Translations under genes and position numbers: made by a program | Shown: one piece after another, positions 37,183-48,974 of the stretch | Numbering within the stretch: position 1 is the stretch's first letter | How the letters are laid out: the number at the start of each line of letters is the position of its first letter | Source of the DNA: Coenobita brevimanus | Lineage: Eukaryota; Arthropoda; Malacostraca; Decapoda; Coenobitidae | DNA: 64,000 nucleotides | Direction: 5' to 3' | Assembly: GCA_032717465.1 (NCBI GenBank) | Contig: CM064732.1 | Span: 28,253,156 to 28,317,155, forward strand | The notes under the pieces: model-generated | What the model saw: the letters and a program-made list of their open reading frames with translations, nothing else | Told to the model about the DNA's origin: nothing | Databases searched by the model: none

Positions 37183-38454
37183 TATTGTGGGACACTCTTA
37201 GGGGTCGGCCTGTTAACGCCTTTAAGTCTCTCAGACCGACCGGGAGTGTCACTTATTCTAACTTGCAGTCTTCAGCCCCGTTCTGCGCCGCCCATGCTCT
37301 CTACACTGTCGTACCTTAGTATTCGACCTATAATATGAACATTGCATTTAAAGCCTACAGGTATATTAATTGTACATCGGAAGATGTAGCACTATATAGA
37401 AAGAACTGATAACAGGAGGCCTATTAATCAATGATGAGATTATCTGTTGGAAAAAATATAACTACTATATGGTAAGATCAAATCGGTGAGTATGAGAAAA
37501 AGATAGAAAAGAGGAAGCCTGTCCTCGAACCACAACACCAACCGCTAAACCTGCAGTAAAAAGATAGAAAATAAGCACCATGTTTGTTTGAGTGATAAAG
37601 CATGGAAATTTTTGGTAAGAGAAGAAGAAGAGGAACTGTAATGCACCCTGTAAGCTTTTAATAAAAGATAAGAAGAGTTCCTGAAGGCCACGTTTGTATA
37701 AATATATACTTTTCTCCTTCAACTGATGATTTCAGTACTCTTCGACAACCAGGAGAACATACTAGGATTCTGAAATTGCTAAAGCATTATTAAAAAAAAA
37801 AAAAAAAAATCCACATTCCAGATGGTAATGCCACATTCCAGATTAGAATGACAATAGTTTAAAATTTGTACATCAGATACGGTGTACAGTCTTTAAAATA
37901 TACATAATATGAAGATGGGTTGTGGTAAACGGTGCATTATTAACAGTACCTCATAAACTGAATATGCAGAAATAAGTGTCATATTTTTTTTTTTTTAACC
38001 AGGATCTATATATCTGAGAATCTAGGTCCAAAAATAGTCAATAAGCATAAAAAATCTTGATTTGTCATAAATACAGTTATGAAATCTTAAAAGTAGACAC
38101 TATTACGATTCTGATAATACTTTTATCATTATAGACCTAATACTGAGGGACTTGTGGTATGTCCCAAATTTTTTTACGGATATGACCTTGAGAGCAAGGA
38201 GAAGGTCATTCATACTATGCAAATCACGTTTACTCATGACCCACTACATTTCCACCGAATTTGGTCAAAATCGGTCAAATACTTTCCGATTTAGCACTGA
38301 AAGGCTTGAGGCGGCAATGCTAATTTTCCTTATTACCTCAAAATGTATCTCTTGGATCTCAATATCAATCCCTAGGTGCACTTGCAGATGTTGATGACTA
38401 CGTACTGGAACAGTTGCAAAGCAATTGTTTAAGTAGCTTTTCCCTCGCAGGAGA

Positions 38455-38456
<2 letters not shown>
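37183..38456. other. Unrecognised AT-rich spacer
   Basis: No gene is recognised. The stretch 38150-38300, read on the minus strand, contains TTGACCGATTTTGACCAAAT and GGTGGAAATG. This resembles the internal units of the 28.7-29.15 kb element and may be a distant relative. Confidence 0.5.

Positions 38457-38522
<66 letters not shown>
38457..38522. repeat. (TA)n at LINE D2 3' end
   Basis: A perfect TA tract directly after the GGGCGTCGGGC end of LINE D2 (minus strand). Confidence 0.95.
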
Positions 38523-38524
<2 letters not shown>

Positions 38525-39102
38525 CCCGACGCCCTAATCCCGCAAAGGGTGGCCGCAGACAAAACGCCTCCAAGTCGCTCTGTCACCCACCATTTGACTA
38601 CCCTCTCCCCAACTCACCCCCCTCCCTCATATACCTCTCAACTCCATCCCTCCACCTCATCCTCGGTCTACCTCTCCCTCTTCCTCCCTCCACCTCACCT
38701 ACATACACCCTCTTAGTCAGTCTTTCATTCTCCATTCTCTTCACATGTCCAAACCACCTCAGTGTATTTCTCCTAATCTTCTCAACCACATCCACATCCA
38801 CCCCACATCGTTCCTTCAATTCTTCATTCGTCAACCTGTCCCTCCACGTCACTCCACATGCTCCTCTCAAGTAACTCATTTCCACTGCTCTCACTCTTGA
38901 CTTGTTCCCCTTTTGCAAGGTCCATGCCCCCGCTTCCATACGTCAGGGTAGGGATCACAATACTATCATGCAGTGACTTCTTAACTTCCATACTCACCTC
39001 CCTATTTCTCATCACTGCTTTCAGTGAACCAACGACCTTCCTTCCCTGCTGTACCCTTTCACGCACTTCATCCCCCAAAGTTCCATCCTTACTCATCACA
39101 CT
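38523..39102 (-). mobile_element. LINE D2: 5'-truncated RTE-like copy
   Basis: Same family as D1. The minus strand encodes SVMSKDGTLGDEV, MRNREVSMEVKKSLHD, RWFGHVKRMENERLTKRVYV and GRGRGRPRMRW. It begins at AGTGTGATGAG, exactly where the TATAT tail of LINE C ends (39102/39103). A frameshift near the YGSEAW position splits it (38598-38939 and 38824-39162). The 3' end is followed by (TA)n rather than the (TAGA)n of D1. Confidence 0.85.
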
Positions 39103-39410
39103 ATATAGGCTGCTTCCCCCAAGGAAAGGGGGGTAGCCGAAACAGGACGACACACTCCCCATTTACTCATCCATTCAAACACATTCATTCGCATCTTAGC
39201 CCCAAAGGGGAGAACGGACAGATCCTCACCGCACCACACCGCACAAGGGTCAACTGCGCAATGCAATCAGTGATATCCACAGCAGGGCCCAACAGCAGAG
39301 CTGGTTTACCCCTGCCACATCATAACAGACCCATCCCCTTACCCGCACCTGACCTGACTAGCTGATCAGACCAAATGCGGGAGAATATCCCCTCAGGGCT
39401 GCGTCATCAT

Positions 39411-42400
39411 TTATTCATTCACAATTTCTCTCCATTTATTTCTGTCACGCACAGCCACTCTTCCTTGCTCAACAGACATCCCTCTCGCATCCAGCGCTCT
39501 CTTCACACTGTCCATCCATCCTATTCGTGGTCTTTCTCTCAGCCTTACACCTCTCACATCAGATCTAGTTATCTTTTTCACCAATCGCTCATTATCCAAT
39601 CTCTCCATATGCCCAAACCATTGCAACACCCTCTGCTCAACTCTACCAGCCATCTCCCGAACAACTCCAGTTCTCCTTCGCACTTCATCATTTCACACTT
39701 GATCCATACGTGTCACTCCACACATGCTCCTCACACACCTCATCTCCATTACATTCAAACTTTTCCTTTCTGCTACACCCATAATCCATGTTTCAGCCCC
39801 ATATAACGAAGTCGGTACCACAACACCCTCATACAGCCTTCTCTTTACATCCCTTCTAAGCGAACGACATCTAAACACTTTTTTCATTCCTCCCAGCACC
39901 TTTCCTACTTCATTTATTCTAAACGTCACTTCTGCATCTATTCTTCCAACCACAGCAACATGTGACCCTAGATATTTCAAACACTCTACCTCCTCAAGCA
40001 ACTCGCCATTCAAAACTATATTCATCCCCCTACCATCTACCAACCTCGTACACTTCATCACTTTACTCTTATTCTCATTTACTTTCAATTTCCTCTTGTC
40101 ACACACCCTTCCAAACTCCTCTACCAACTGTCTCAATCTCTCCTCTGAATCAGCCACCAGTGCAGTATCATCTGCAAACAGCAGCTGCTTCAGATTCCAC
40201 TCCCCACCATCAACATTCACCAGACTCAGGCCTCCACCTAAAACTCTTGCATTCACCTCGCTTACAATACCATCCATGTAAATATTAAACAGCCAAGACG
40301 ACATCACATATCCCTGTCGCAGCCCCACTCTCACGGGAAACCAATCACTCTCAGCATTTCCCACTCTTACACACGCTCTACTATTTATATAAAAACTTTT
40401 CACCCCTTTTAGTAACCTACCATCAAGTCAATACAATCTTAAAACAGTCCACAAAGCCTCCCTATCAATTCTATCATACGCTTTCTCTAAATCCATAAAT
40501 GCCCAAAACACATCCTTGCCTTTCGCTAAATACTTTTCACACACTTGTCTCACAGCAAACACCTGATCCACGCATCCCCTCCCTCTCCTAAAGCCACACT
40601 GCTCATCACCAATCACTCCCTCTGTACCCTCTCTAACTTTCATAATTAACACTCTACCATACACCTTACCTACAACACTCAACAGACTTACACTCCTAAA
40701 GCTAGTACATTTATGCTTATCACCCTTGCCTTTATACAACGGGACCACACAAGCACTTGCCCAGTCAATTGGCACAATACCTTTCACAAAGCACACATTC
40801 AACAGTCTTACTAACCAGTCAACAATAGTCACTCCACAACCCTTGAAGCATTCCACAGCACACCCATCCAGACCTGCAGCTTTCCCTGTTTTCATCTCCT
40901 TTACTGCCTTCTCCACTTCCTCCTTCGTGATCAAAGAATCATTCAGCTCTCCCAACACATTTATTCCTTGCACCCTTCCATCCTCCACAATCTCAGCCAC
41001 CCTTTCCTCCTCTACATTTAACAATCTTTCAAAATACTCTGCCCATCTCTTCCTTACTGCATCCATTGTAGTGCCCAGAAGTGATAATGAGTTGTATCTA
41101 GTTCATTTTATATGACCAAACGTTCGGTTAAGTGAGAGAGAGTGGCCGAGGCATGGCTGTTACCATGTGGACGTGTCCAGAACATAGATTAATTACCTAG
41201 TTGCTAAGTCACTTTTTTTTTTCCTACTGTAATTTACTAGTATTAAGTCTCTTTATAATATAAAATCCCGGGTTGATGGGAACATGTGCCTTTGTTCACA
41301 TAATCCAGCATAATGTACGCGTGCGCAAAGTGATGTAAAGCATGATAATTTTCATTATTTTTCGATGTAAGGGTATAAAGTGAGAGATGATGAGTAATTA
41401 TTGTAACTAGAGAATGTTATTTTTTTTGAGTAATCGATTGTAAGGGGAAAGACATCACACTGAGTCTATCTCGAGTCTGTAATAATTAAAATCTTAAATT
41501 ACGTACGCCATCATCCCCCCCCTCCCCTTTCCATCAACCACGCATTTTTGGCGTGTCTGACTCGCTTACCGGCCGCTGGCAGCTGGTCGGTACTGTCGTC
41601 ATTATCCCCCCCCCCCTCCAAGGAATTCTGAAATGTAACGGTGACGCCATTAGCCTTTGGACGAGCGAGTCCTGTGTTCTTGCTCACCTCCCCTACATTT
41701 TTGAGCTGGATAGTGAGCGGGTCCCAGTGTGGAGGTCGAAGTACCTGAGTGAGTCAAAGTCCAAGTGTGGAGGTCTAAGCACCAGATAGTGAGTCAAGGT
41801 CCCAGTGTTGAGGTCAAGGTCGGCAGTGGCAGAGGACTGGACAAGTGAACTAGGTGTTCAGAGGGACGATTATGAAGAAACACTTTGGACCGGGACAGAG
41901 GAGCTAAGTTTTGTGCATTTGATATTAGGATCATATAGAGATATATTTTTGAACAATGTGCCAACTGATTCATGTTTAATCTGTAAGGCAAGTAGCTGGG
42001 AAAGATTTCTACTTTTTGGTCTTGTTAATACACATTCCCTCCCACTCGAACTTTATTGTTTGTATAACCCTTGAGAACTGGTAGTGTAGAGCTTACCTAG
42101 TAGTTTATTAATGTACAACTTAGAAGCATTCTGGGAAAATGCAAAAGTTGGGCTTGGGTTGGCCTAGTTGGAGACTGGCCCCGTCATTTTGGCATGCTAC
42201 CACTCTTAACTTGGCTACATGAAATGTAATAAACGACACCGAAGAGGACGCTAATGGGAGAGAGTCTCCGTCAATCTGAGTTCCCGACCTTTCCAGCACA
42301 CATTGGTCATCAATAGTGACTTGTTTCTACCCCTTTTGACCATGTAAAAGTCTGGATCGCAGAGGTGACAGTACACCATCTCAATTAACATCCTTCCATC

Positions 42401-43654
42401 CTCTGCTTTTACTCGTTCTTCCTTCCCAGACTTTCCCTTTTGCACCCTTTTCACCTCCTTCCAAGACATTTTCTTATTCTGTTGAAAATTCTCTGTCAGC
42501 CACCTACCCCACCTCTCATCTGCTGCCACTTTAGCATCACGCACAGCCCTTCTCACCCTATTCCTCTTTTCCTTATACCTTTCATATGATATCTCATCCT
42601 TCCTCTGCAGCCACACTTCATATGCACGTCTCTTCTCAGCCACAGCCATACTTACTTCCTCGCACCACCATTCACTTCCTTTTCTTACACCACCACCCAC
42701 ACGTCTCACACCACACACCTCTTCTGCATGCCCCACCACAGCACTCTTAAACAACTGCCATACCTCCTCCACACTGCCATTTTCCTGATCTTTCACTGCG
42801 TTCCACTCATCTTTCAATTTCTCCTGATACTCTATCTTTTTCTCTCTTTTATCCAATTCACTCACTTCCAAAACCTCCCTGCCACGCCTAACCCTCCTAG
42901 CTCTCACCCATCTCTTACCTACTCTTAACTTTCCCTCCACCAGGTAGTGGTCAGACATACCTCCACCCTCCCCTCTCAGAACTCTCACATCCAACAATCT
43001 TCCTATTACATTCCTAGACACAACCACATAGTCCATCAAAGCTCTATCAACAACCCTTCCACCCTCCCGTCTCACCCACGTATACTTATAAATATCTTTC
43101 TTCTCAAACAGCGTATTTCCAATCACCATCTCTCACTCAACACACATCGCTATCATTCGTTCCCCATTTTCATTTCTTCCAGGCACACCATGCATACCAA
43201 CTACACCTTCAACTGCTACATTTCCCACTCTAGCATTCAGATCTCCCATCATTACCACATTCACATTCGCTCCAAAACTCTGGAGACATTCATCAACTTC
43301 ATTCCAGAAAGACTCCCTCTCTTCTTCATCCCTTTCACTACCAGGCCCATATGCACTCACAAATACCCACAACTCACGTTCAAATTTCGCTTTCACCCAC
43401 ATCAGTCTCGATGACACCTCCTTCCATTCAATCACACACTGCTGTACTTCCGGACTCACTAACAAGGCCACACCTTCTCTTGCCCTTCCTCTATCAACAC
43501 CTGACAATCTTCCATTCACACTTCCAAACATAAACTCACCCTTCCCTTTCATCTTCTTTTCACTCAAAGCTAACACATCCAACTTTCTTCTCACAAACAT
43601 TCTCCCAGTCTCCTCCCTTTTAGCCTCAATCGTACTACATCCACGCACATTCAT
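39411..43654 (-). pseudogene. LINE C endonuclease-reverse transcriptase, about 976 codons after removing the LTR
   Basis: Single-ORF layout typical of RTE elements. Start: MNVRGC, with no earlier Met before an upstream stop. Endonuclease: LALSEKKMKG near 28-37, VVMMGDLNARVG near 133-144, and SDHYLVEGKL in the 42251-43129 segment. RT: ASACVVPLYKGKGDKHKC, GDEQCGFRRGRGCVDQ, FMDLEKAYDRIDREALW (first catalytic Asp near 620), GLRQGYVMSSWLFNIYMDG, and LFADDTALVA (near 721-730). C-terminal VVREMAGRVEQRVLQWFGHMERL follows. All segments share one frame once the LTR and one CCAT are removed. Stops, all TGA, interrupt at about 43130, 40425 and 39690. Catalytic residues are preserved, so decay is slight. 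Confidence 0.9.
41067..42375 (+). mobile_element. Solo LTR (1309 bp) inserted in LINE C
   Basis: It begins TGTAGTGCCC (41067) and ends GACAGTACA (42375), the TG...CA termini of LTRs. It is flanked by CCAT at 41063-41066 and 42376-42379, a 4-bp target duplication. A TATAA-like word is near 41251 and an AATAAA signal is at 42228-42233, both on the plus strand. No internal coding region is present, so recombination between two LTRs is the likely origin. Excision with one CCAT restores the LINE C frame. It is not the same LTR as that of the Gypsy-like element at 31-37 kb. Confidence 0.85.
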
Positions 43655-43767
43655 AAACCAAATCTTCAGGGTATGGAGATAACTCCATCCCCCATCCCTT
43701 TCTCTGGCCTGTCTCTTTTAGGAACTAAAAAACAGAGTAGGGGGTCCCTAGTCCCCTCACCCCGCCC

Positions 43768-43814
43768 CTTTTAGTCGCCTTTTACGACACGCAGGGAATA
43801 CGGTGGCAGTATTC
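43768..43814 (-). promoter_or_regulatory. Conserved two-hairpin motif in LINE C 5' UTR
   Basis: Minus strand: hairpin GAATAC-TGCCACC-GTATTC (43796-43814), then CCTGCGT, then GTCG-TAAAAGG-CGAC (43774-43788), then TAAAAGGGG. LINE B carries the same motif at 19017-19062. Confidence 0.6.
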
Positions 43815-43865
43815 TTCCTAACACAAACTGGCTGCAGAGTAGTAGTACCACCCCATAGTGCGACC

Positions 43866-43868
<3 letters not shown>

Positions 43869-43908
<40 letters not shown>
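43869..43908. repeat. (TA)n in LINE C 5' UTR
   Basis: A perfect TA tract. Confidence 0.95.
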
Positions 43909-43912
<4 letters not shown>

Positions 43913-44289
43913 GCATGGAGTAGACTGTAGCACCAGTCGAGCAGGGCAGTACTCCCGAGGTGGATGGAAAGCTGATGACAGGGAGTGCTAGAGCTCCCGT
44001 TTCATCAGCCCTCAGGACTAGTTCCTGACCATCCCCCTTCCTGAACTTTTTAAGTATCTCAGTTACACAGAGAGTAGGCCAGCATGCTCTCCAGTACAAA
44101 TTTCTCTAACTACACCAAACTACATGCACAGCACACACTACACTTCCTTTTCCAAAATTAAAAAAATTATGGCGTCTCATCACCAAGCCTCGGAATCCCA
44201 AGGGGGGGGGAACCATATATGCCCCCACCATCCGCCCCTCTCCCGGTGACGACTCGAGGTGCCTGGAACCACTCTCTGACTCACTTCTT

Positions 44290-44943
44290 CTTCATTTCTG
44301 CAACATTCGCGGCCTTTCCTCTAACTTTCGCTCTGTTGAGCACCACCTCTCCTCCTCTAAACCTCACCTTCTTTCTCTAACTGAGACTCAGCTGTCTGAG
44401 GCAACTGACAGCAAACCCTTTTCTGTATCCTCCTGCTTTCTCTATACTCATTTCAAAGCCAAAGGTGGCTGTTGTGTATATATCCGCAACGACTTATCTT
44501 GCTCTCGTGTTCCTGAACTCGATTCTTCTGAATTCTCTACACTCTGGCTTCGGCTTTCCTGTCATTCTCTGACTAAATATATCTGTGCTGTTTACTTATC
44601 CCCTAATTCTACTGACTATCAAAAATTCTTTGACTATCTTACTTCTACGATGGATCACATTCTGTCCATTTCTCCTTTCTCTGAAATCTCCATTCTAGGA
44701 GATTTCAATGTTCACCACCACCTTTGGCTCTCCTCTCCTTTCACTGATCCACCTGGTGAACAAGCCTACATCTTTTCTATCCTTAATGACCTAGAGCAGC
44801 TTGTACAGCACCCTACCTGTATCCCTGTCCGCCTTGGAGAGAGCTCCAACATACTTGACCTCTTCCTCACAACTAATCCTTCTGCTTACACTGTTAATCT
44901 TTTCTCTTCGTTGGGCTCCTCCGATCACACCCTTATACCTTAA
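44290..44943 (+). pseudogene. LINE E1 endonuclease
   Basis: The frame is open from before the first Met and starts with [10 protein letters not shown], the N-terminal NxRG motif. It then has [10 protein letters not shown] (catalytic ET), [32 protein letters not shown] (GDFN) and SSDHTLIP (SDH). All active-site motifs of the APE-type endonuclease are kept. A stop follows SDHTLIP, and the protein continues in another frame at 44970. Confidence 0.85.
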
Positions 44944-44969
44944 CCTGTCCTATCACTCTGGTACGGCCT

Positions 44970-45614
44970 GTGGACCCTCCAGGGAAACGTCGTCTGTGGC
45001 ACTTTGGAGCCGCGGACTGGGAGGCCCTCAGGCAGTACTTCTTTGATTTTCCCTGGAATGATTATTGCTTCCATGGCCGTGAGCCATCTGAGTGTGCCTT
45101 GCACATTACAGAGGTTATTCTCTCGGGCATAGAAGCATACATTCCTTTCTCATATCCTTTGACTAAAGCAAGAAAGCCTTGGTTTAATCACGCTTGTTCT
45201 AATGCTGTCTGCAACAAGGAGAGGGCTTACAAAAGGTACCAGAGCCAACCCACCCCTGAATCACATCATCTTTACGTTTCTGCCCGGAATCGTGCTAAGT
45301 CAGTTCTTCGCTCTGCTAAAAATAATTTCATCCATACTAAATGCTCTCAACTCTCCAACTCGAATTCTTCTCACTCCTTCTTGCACCTTGCCAAAAACCT
45401 TTCTAACAACTTTACCCCATCATCCTTCCCTCTTCTTTTCTACACTGATGGTTCTGTAGCTATTTCTTCTACTGATAAAGCAGATCTCTTTGCACTGACT
45501 TTCTCCTCCAATTCCACCTTAGACGATTCCGGTGCTGTTCCTCCATCACTTCCCCCCTCTGACTTCCTCATGGCTGAATTAAAATTTCTTCAGCTGATGT
45601 ATTTTCTGCCATCA
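44970..45614 (+). pseudogene. LINE E1 linker between endonuclease and RT
   Basis: The frame carries the conserved inter-domain segment: WHFGAADWEALRQYFFDFPW, KPWFNHACSNAVCNKERAYKRY, and a lead-in to the RT (TDGSVAISSTDKADLFALTF). The decayed copy LINE E2 shows the same words from about 4840. A frameshift near 45600 separates it from the RT. Confidence 0.8.
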
Positions 45615-45685
45615 CTGGCCTCAGCACTAACAAGGCATATGGGTCTGATGGGGTCCCTCCCGATGTTCTCAAGAACTGTGCTTCT

Positions 45686-46255
45686 GTGCTTACACCCTGC
45701 CTAGGCAAACTCTTTCGCCTTTGTCTGTCAACTTGTACCTTTCCTTCTTGCTGGAAGTTTGCTCTCATTCAGCCAGTCCCAAAGAAGGGTGACCACTCCC
45801 AACCCTCCAGCTATCGTCCAATTGCTTTAACGTCCTGTATTTCAAAAGTTTTCGAGTCAATTCTCAATAGAAAAATTTTAAGGCATCTTTCCTATCACAA
45901 CCTTCTTTCCGATCGTCAGTACGGGTTCCGTCAGGGACGCTCCACTGGCGATCTTCTCACCTATCTTTCAGACTCCTGGTCATCCTCCTTTCGGGACTTT
46001 GGCGAAAGCTTTGCCATTGCACTTGACATCTCAAAGGCTTTTGATCGAGTCTGGCATAAATCTTTAATATCCAAACTGCCCTCTTACAGTTTCTATCCTT
46101 CTATCTGTGCCTTCATCGCTAGCTTCCTTTCTGGTCGTTCAATAGCCGCTGTTGTAGACGGCCATCGTTCTTCTCCTAGATCTATCAACAGTGGTGTTCC
46201 TCAGGGCTCTGTCCTATCACCACTCTCTTCCTTTTATTCATCAATGATCTTCTAA
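45686..46255 (+). pseudogene. LINE E1 reverse transcriptase
   Basis: 190 codons with FALIQPVPKKGDHSQPSSYR, DRQYGFRQGRSTGD, LDISKAFDRVWHK (first catalytic Asp) and NSGVPQGSVLSPL. A frameshift right after this block moves the catalytic loop (SYADDSTLHL, about 46280-46310) into another frame. The thumb region and the C-terminal SASKRLGVLSRL segment follow at 46427-46708. Confidence 0.85.
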
Positions 46256-47131
46256 GCTGTACATCTAACCCTATCCACTCATACGCTGATGATTCCACCC
46301 TTCACCTTTCCATTCGGTTCCCGCAACGCCCATCTCAACAGTTACTTCAACAAACAAGGGATGAGGCTATGGCACACCTAATGTCTGACTTGGCTTGTAT
46401 CTCTGACTGGGGTAAAAATAATATGGTTGTTTTTAATGCATCTAAGACAGTTCTTACATCTATCAACCCGACAAAATCTTCCACAGGTATACCCACTAAT
46501 GTTTAATAATATTCAGCTTAATCCTGCATCATCCTTGAACATGCTTGGGGTTTCATTTACTCGGGACTTATATTGGAAAGATCATATTACATCTCTTGTA
46601 AATTCTGCTTCCAAGAGATTGGGTGTGCTAAGCCGACTCCCCTTTTTCTTTACCCCTGCACAATTGTTGACTCTATACAGGGGTTTTATCTGCCCCTCCT
46701 CTTACTGACTCCCTTCAACCTCTGTCTCTTCGCCGCACTGTTGCATCTTTATCTCTTTTCAATCGCTATTTTAATGGTCACTGCTCCTCTGAACTGTCTG
46801 CTTGCATTCCTCCACCTCTACGACGGGCGCCTAGCACCCGTCTGGCAGCAAACTCTCATCCCTTTTCTGTCCAACTCTCTAATGCAAGAGTTAACCGTTA
46901 CTCCCAGTCTTTCATTTATGCAACAGGTCAACTCTGGAACTGTCTCCCTCTGTCTGTATTTCCTGCTGCCTATGATCTCCAGTCTTTCAAACGCAGTGTG
47001 TCCAGGCATCTCAAAATGATCGGATCTTGAATTTGGCTCTCTATTGTATTTTGTTTTTCTCTTGGAGGGAACTGTTACTGCGGGCTCATGGCCTTTGGTT
47101 CCTTCTTCCTCGCATAAAAAAAAAAAAAAAT

Positions 47132-47411
47132 AGTGCTTGGAAAAAAAATGTCTAATTAAGCCTGCAACCAAGATGCATAACTTTGGAAACTTTCAAGTCA
47201 CTATATTGAACAACCTTGGAATGACAGGCTTCTCGATCTTCCCCCACCCCTCCAAAGAAAAACGAAATAATATATACAATATCAACACGAACTCCACAGA
47301 ATATGGACTTTTTAGTTATATGCATGTCATAAAAAACTCAGTTAAAAAGACAAGGAATGAACCCAAACCAATTCAAATAATATTTCTGCTTCTAGACCTC
47401 TTCCATCCCAC

Positions 47412-47446
<35 letters not shown>

Positions 47447-47714
47447 CACGGTTTTAGAAGTAAGTGTGAATACATTAACTGTACCTCTTCCTCCCGCTGT
47501 CCTTGCCCATATTGTACTCAACTAACGGCAAACAACCATATGAAATACAGTAAACATTTCTATGTAGTTTGGCGTGCATTCTCGGGGGGTCCGGCAAATA
47601 CAGTCAATACTGTTCTAGTTTTTTCTAAACTTAACTCTCTTTCTTACAACTTTTGCTGTCTTCTACTTTCCATTTCACTCTCTCATACGCTTGCCCACCC
47701 TACTCTCCTTTTTC
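47132..47714. other. Unrecognised spacer
   Basis: A (CT)n tract lies at 47419-47443. No gene is recognised. Confidence 0.5.
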
Positions 47715-48735
47715 AAGTTCAATTCATCCACCCATCCATCCATCGTACCAACACTATTCTTTTTCCTTTCGATATTCACCTCTCTCTTTGCTGACATATT
47801 TTGCTCCCTTCCTCCCTATTCATCTTATTTACCCAGCCCACTTCACTCCCAGGCTGCATTCATCATTGATTGATCCATTTACCCATCCATCATCCATCAG
47901 TCTATCCACCATGTCATCTATCAGACTATTGCTCTGTGTAATTTTCCCTTGTTCACTGGCCTTGTTTTGCTATGCATTATTATTCTCCTCCCCTCTCCCA
48001 CCTCTTATTCGCTCAGTGTTCTCTCCTTCTTACTTTCATCACCCATCTTCCATACATCAATCCAACATCCATTCATTCATTCAATCATTCAGTCACTCAT
48101 CCATCCATCCAGATTAGGATTACTATGCTTTTCCCTTTCTTAACTCACCTCTATCAGCATGCAGTTTTATTTCTTTTTTATTCCTTCCCCTTTCCACCTC
48201 TCACACATCATACTATCTTCCCACGCTGCAGCTGTCCATATATCCACCCATTTCTCCACCATTCATCCATCCATCCATATTTACCAGCATCCATGTACAC
48301 AACCGTCTACCCGCCCAACCAATTGCCGTGTATATTTTTCTGTCCGACGTAAATCTATCAACCCATCCACTCCATCCATCATTTATCCACGTTCCATCCA
48401 TCCATCCATCCACCACCCATCAATCCATCATACATCTAATCATCCATCCATCCATCATCCATCAATTCATCCATTCACTTATCCGTCCACCTTTCTATCC
48501 ATCCACCCTTCCAGCATCCATTCATTCGTCCGCAACCCATTCATACATCCATTCATCCATCCATCCACCCATCATTCCAGCCACCATCCATCCATCCATA
48601 TTACCATCCAGCTATCCATCCATTCATCATACCATTCAACAACATATCCAACTATCATTCTGTCCAACCACCCATTCGTCTATACTACATCCAGCTGTTC
48701 AGCATCTACCATTTCATCCATCCATCATTTTATCC

Positions 48736-48789
<54 letters not shown>

Positions 48790-48876
48790 GTGTCTGTGTC
48801 TGTGTCTCTGTCTGTGTCTCTGTCTCTGTGTCTCTGTCTCTGTCTCTGTCTCTGTCTCTTTCTCTGTCTGTCTGTC

Positions 48877-48907
<31 letters not shown>

Positions 48908-48928
48908 GTCTGTCTCTCTGTCTCTCTG

Positions 48929-48974
<46 letters not shown>

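Larger units (their letters stand above)
39103..44100 (-). mobile_element. LINE C: full-length RTE-like non-LTR retrotransposon split by a solo LTR
   Basis: The 5' untranslated region (about 43655-44100) holds a (TA)n, a strong hairpin and the two-hairpin motif shared with LINE B. One EN-RT frame runs 43654-39411. The 3' untranslated region (39410-39103) ends GGGGGAAGCAGCC plus TATAT. Without the solo LTR the element is about 3.7 kb, with no frameshift and three TGA stops. Fragments of the same family are at 53703-55390 and 60668-60815. Confidence 0.9.
44170..47130 (+). mobile_element. LINE E1: Jockey/CR1-like non-LTR retrotransposon with poly(A) tail
   Basis: Endonuclease (about 44290-44943), linker (44970-45600), RT (45686-46255 and on to about 46700), and a C-terminal domain to the TGA at 47028-47030. 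The 3' untranslated region ends with an A-run (47117-47131). Three frame changes separate the segments, and no ORF1 is visible before the endonuclease. LINE E2 at 4.8-6.8 kb is an older, truncated copy. E1 lies head-to-head with LINE C. Confidence 0.85.

Noticed and set aside
43965..44010. Possible hammerhead ribozyme (CTGATGA next to a GGGAG stem)
   Set aside because: The required GAAA after stem II and the cleavage-site arrangement are missing on both strands.
48736..48787. CRISPR-like regular spacing in CA and ATCC arrays
   Set aside because: Simple-sequence repeats without unique spacers, in a eukaryotic context.
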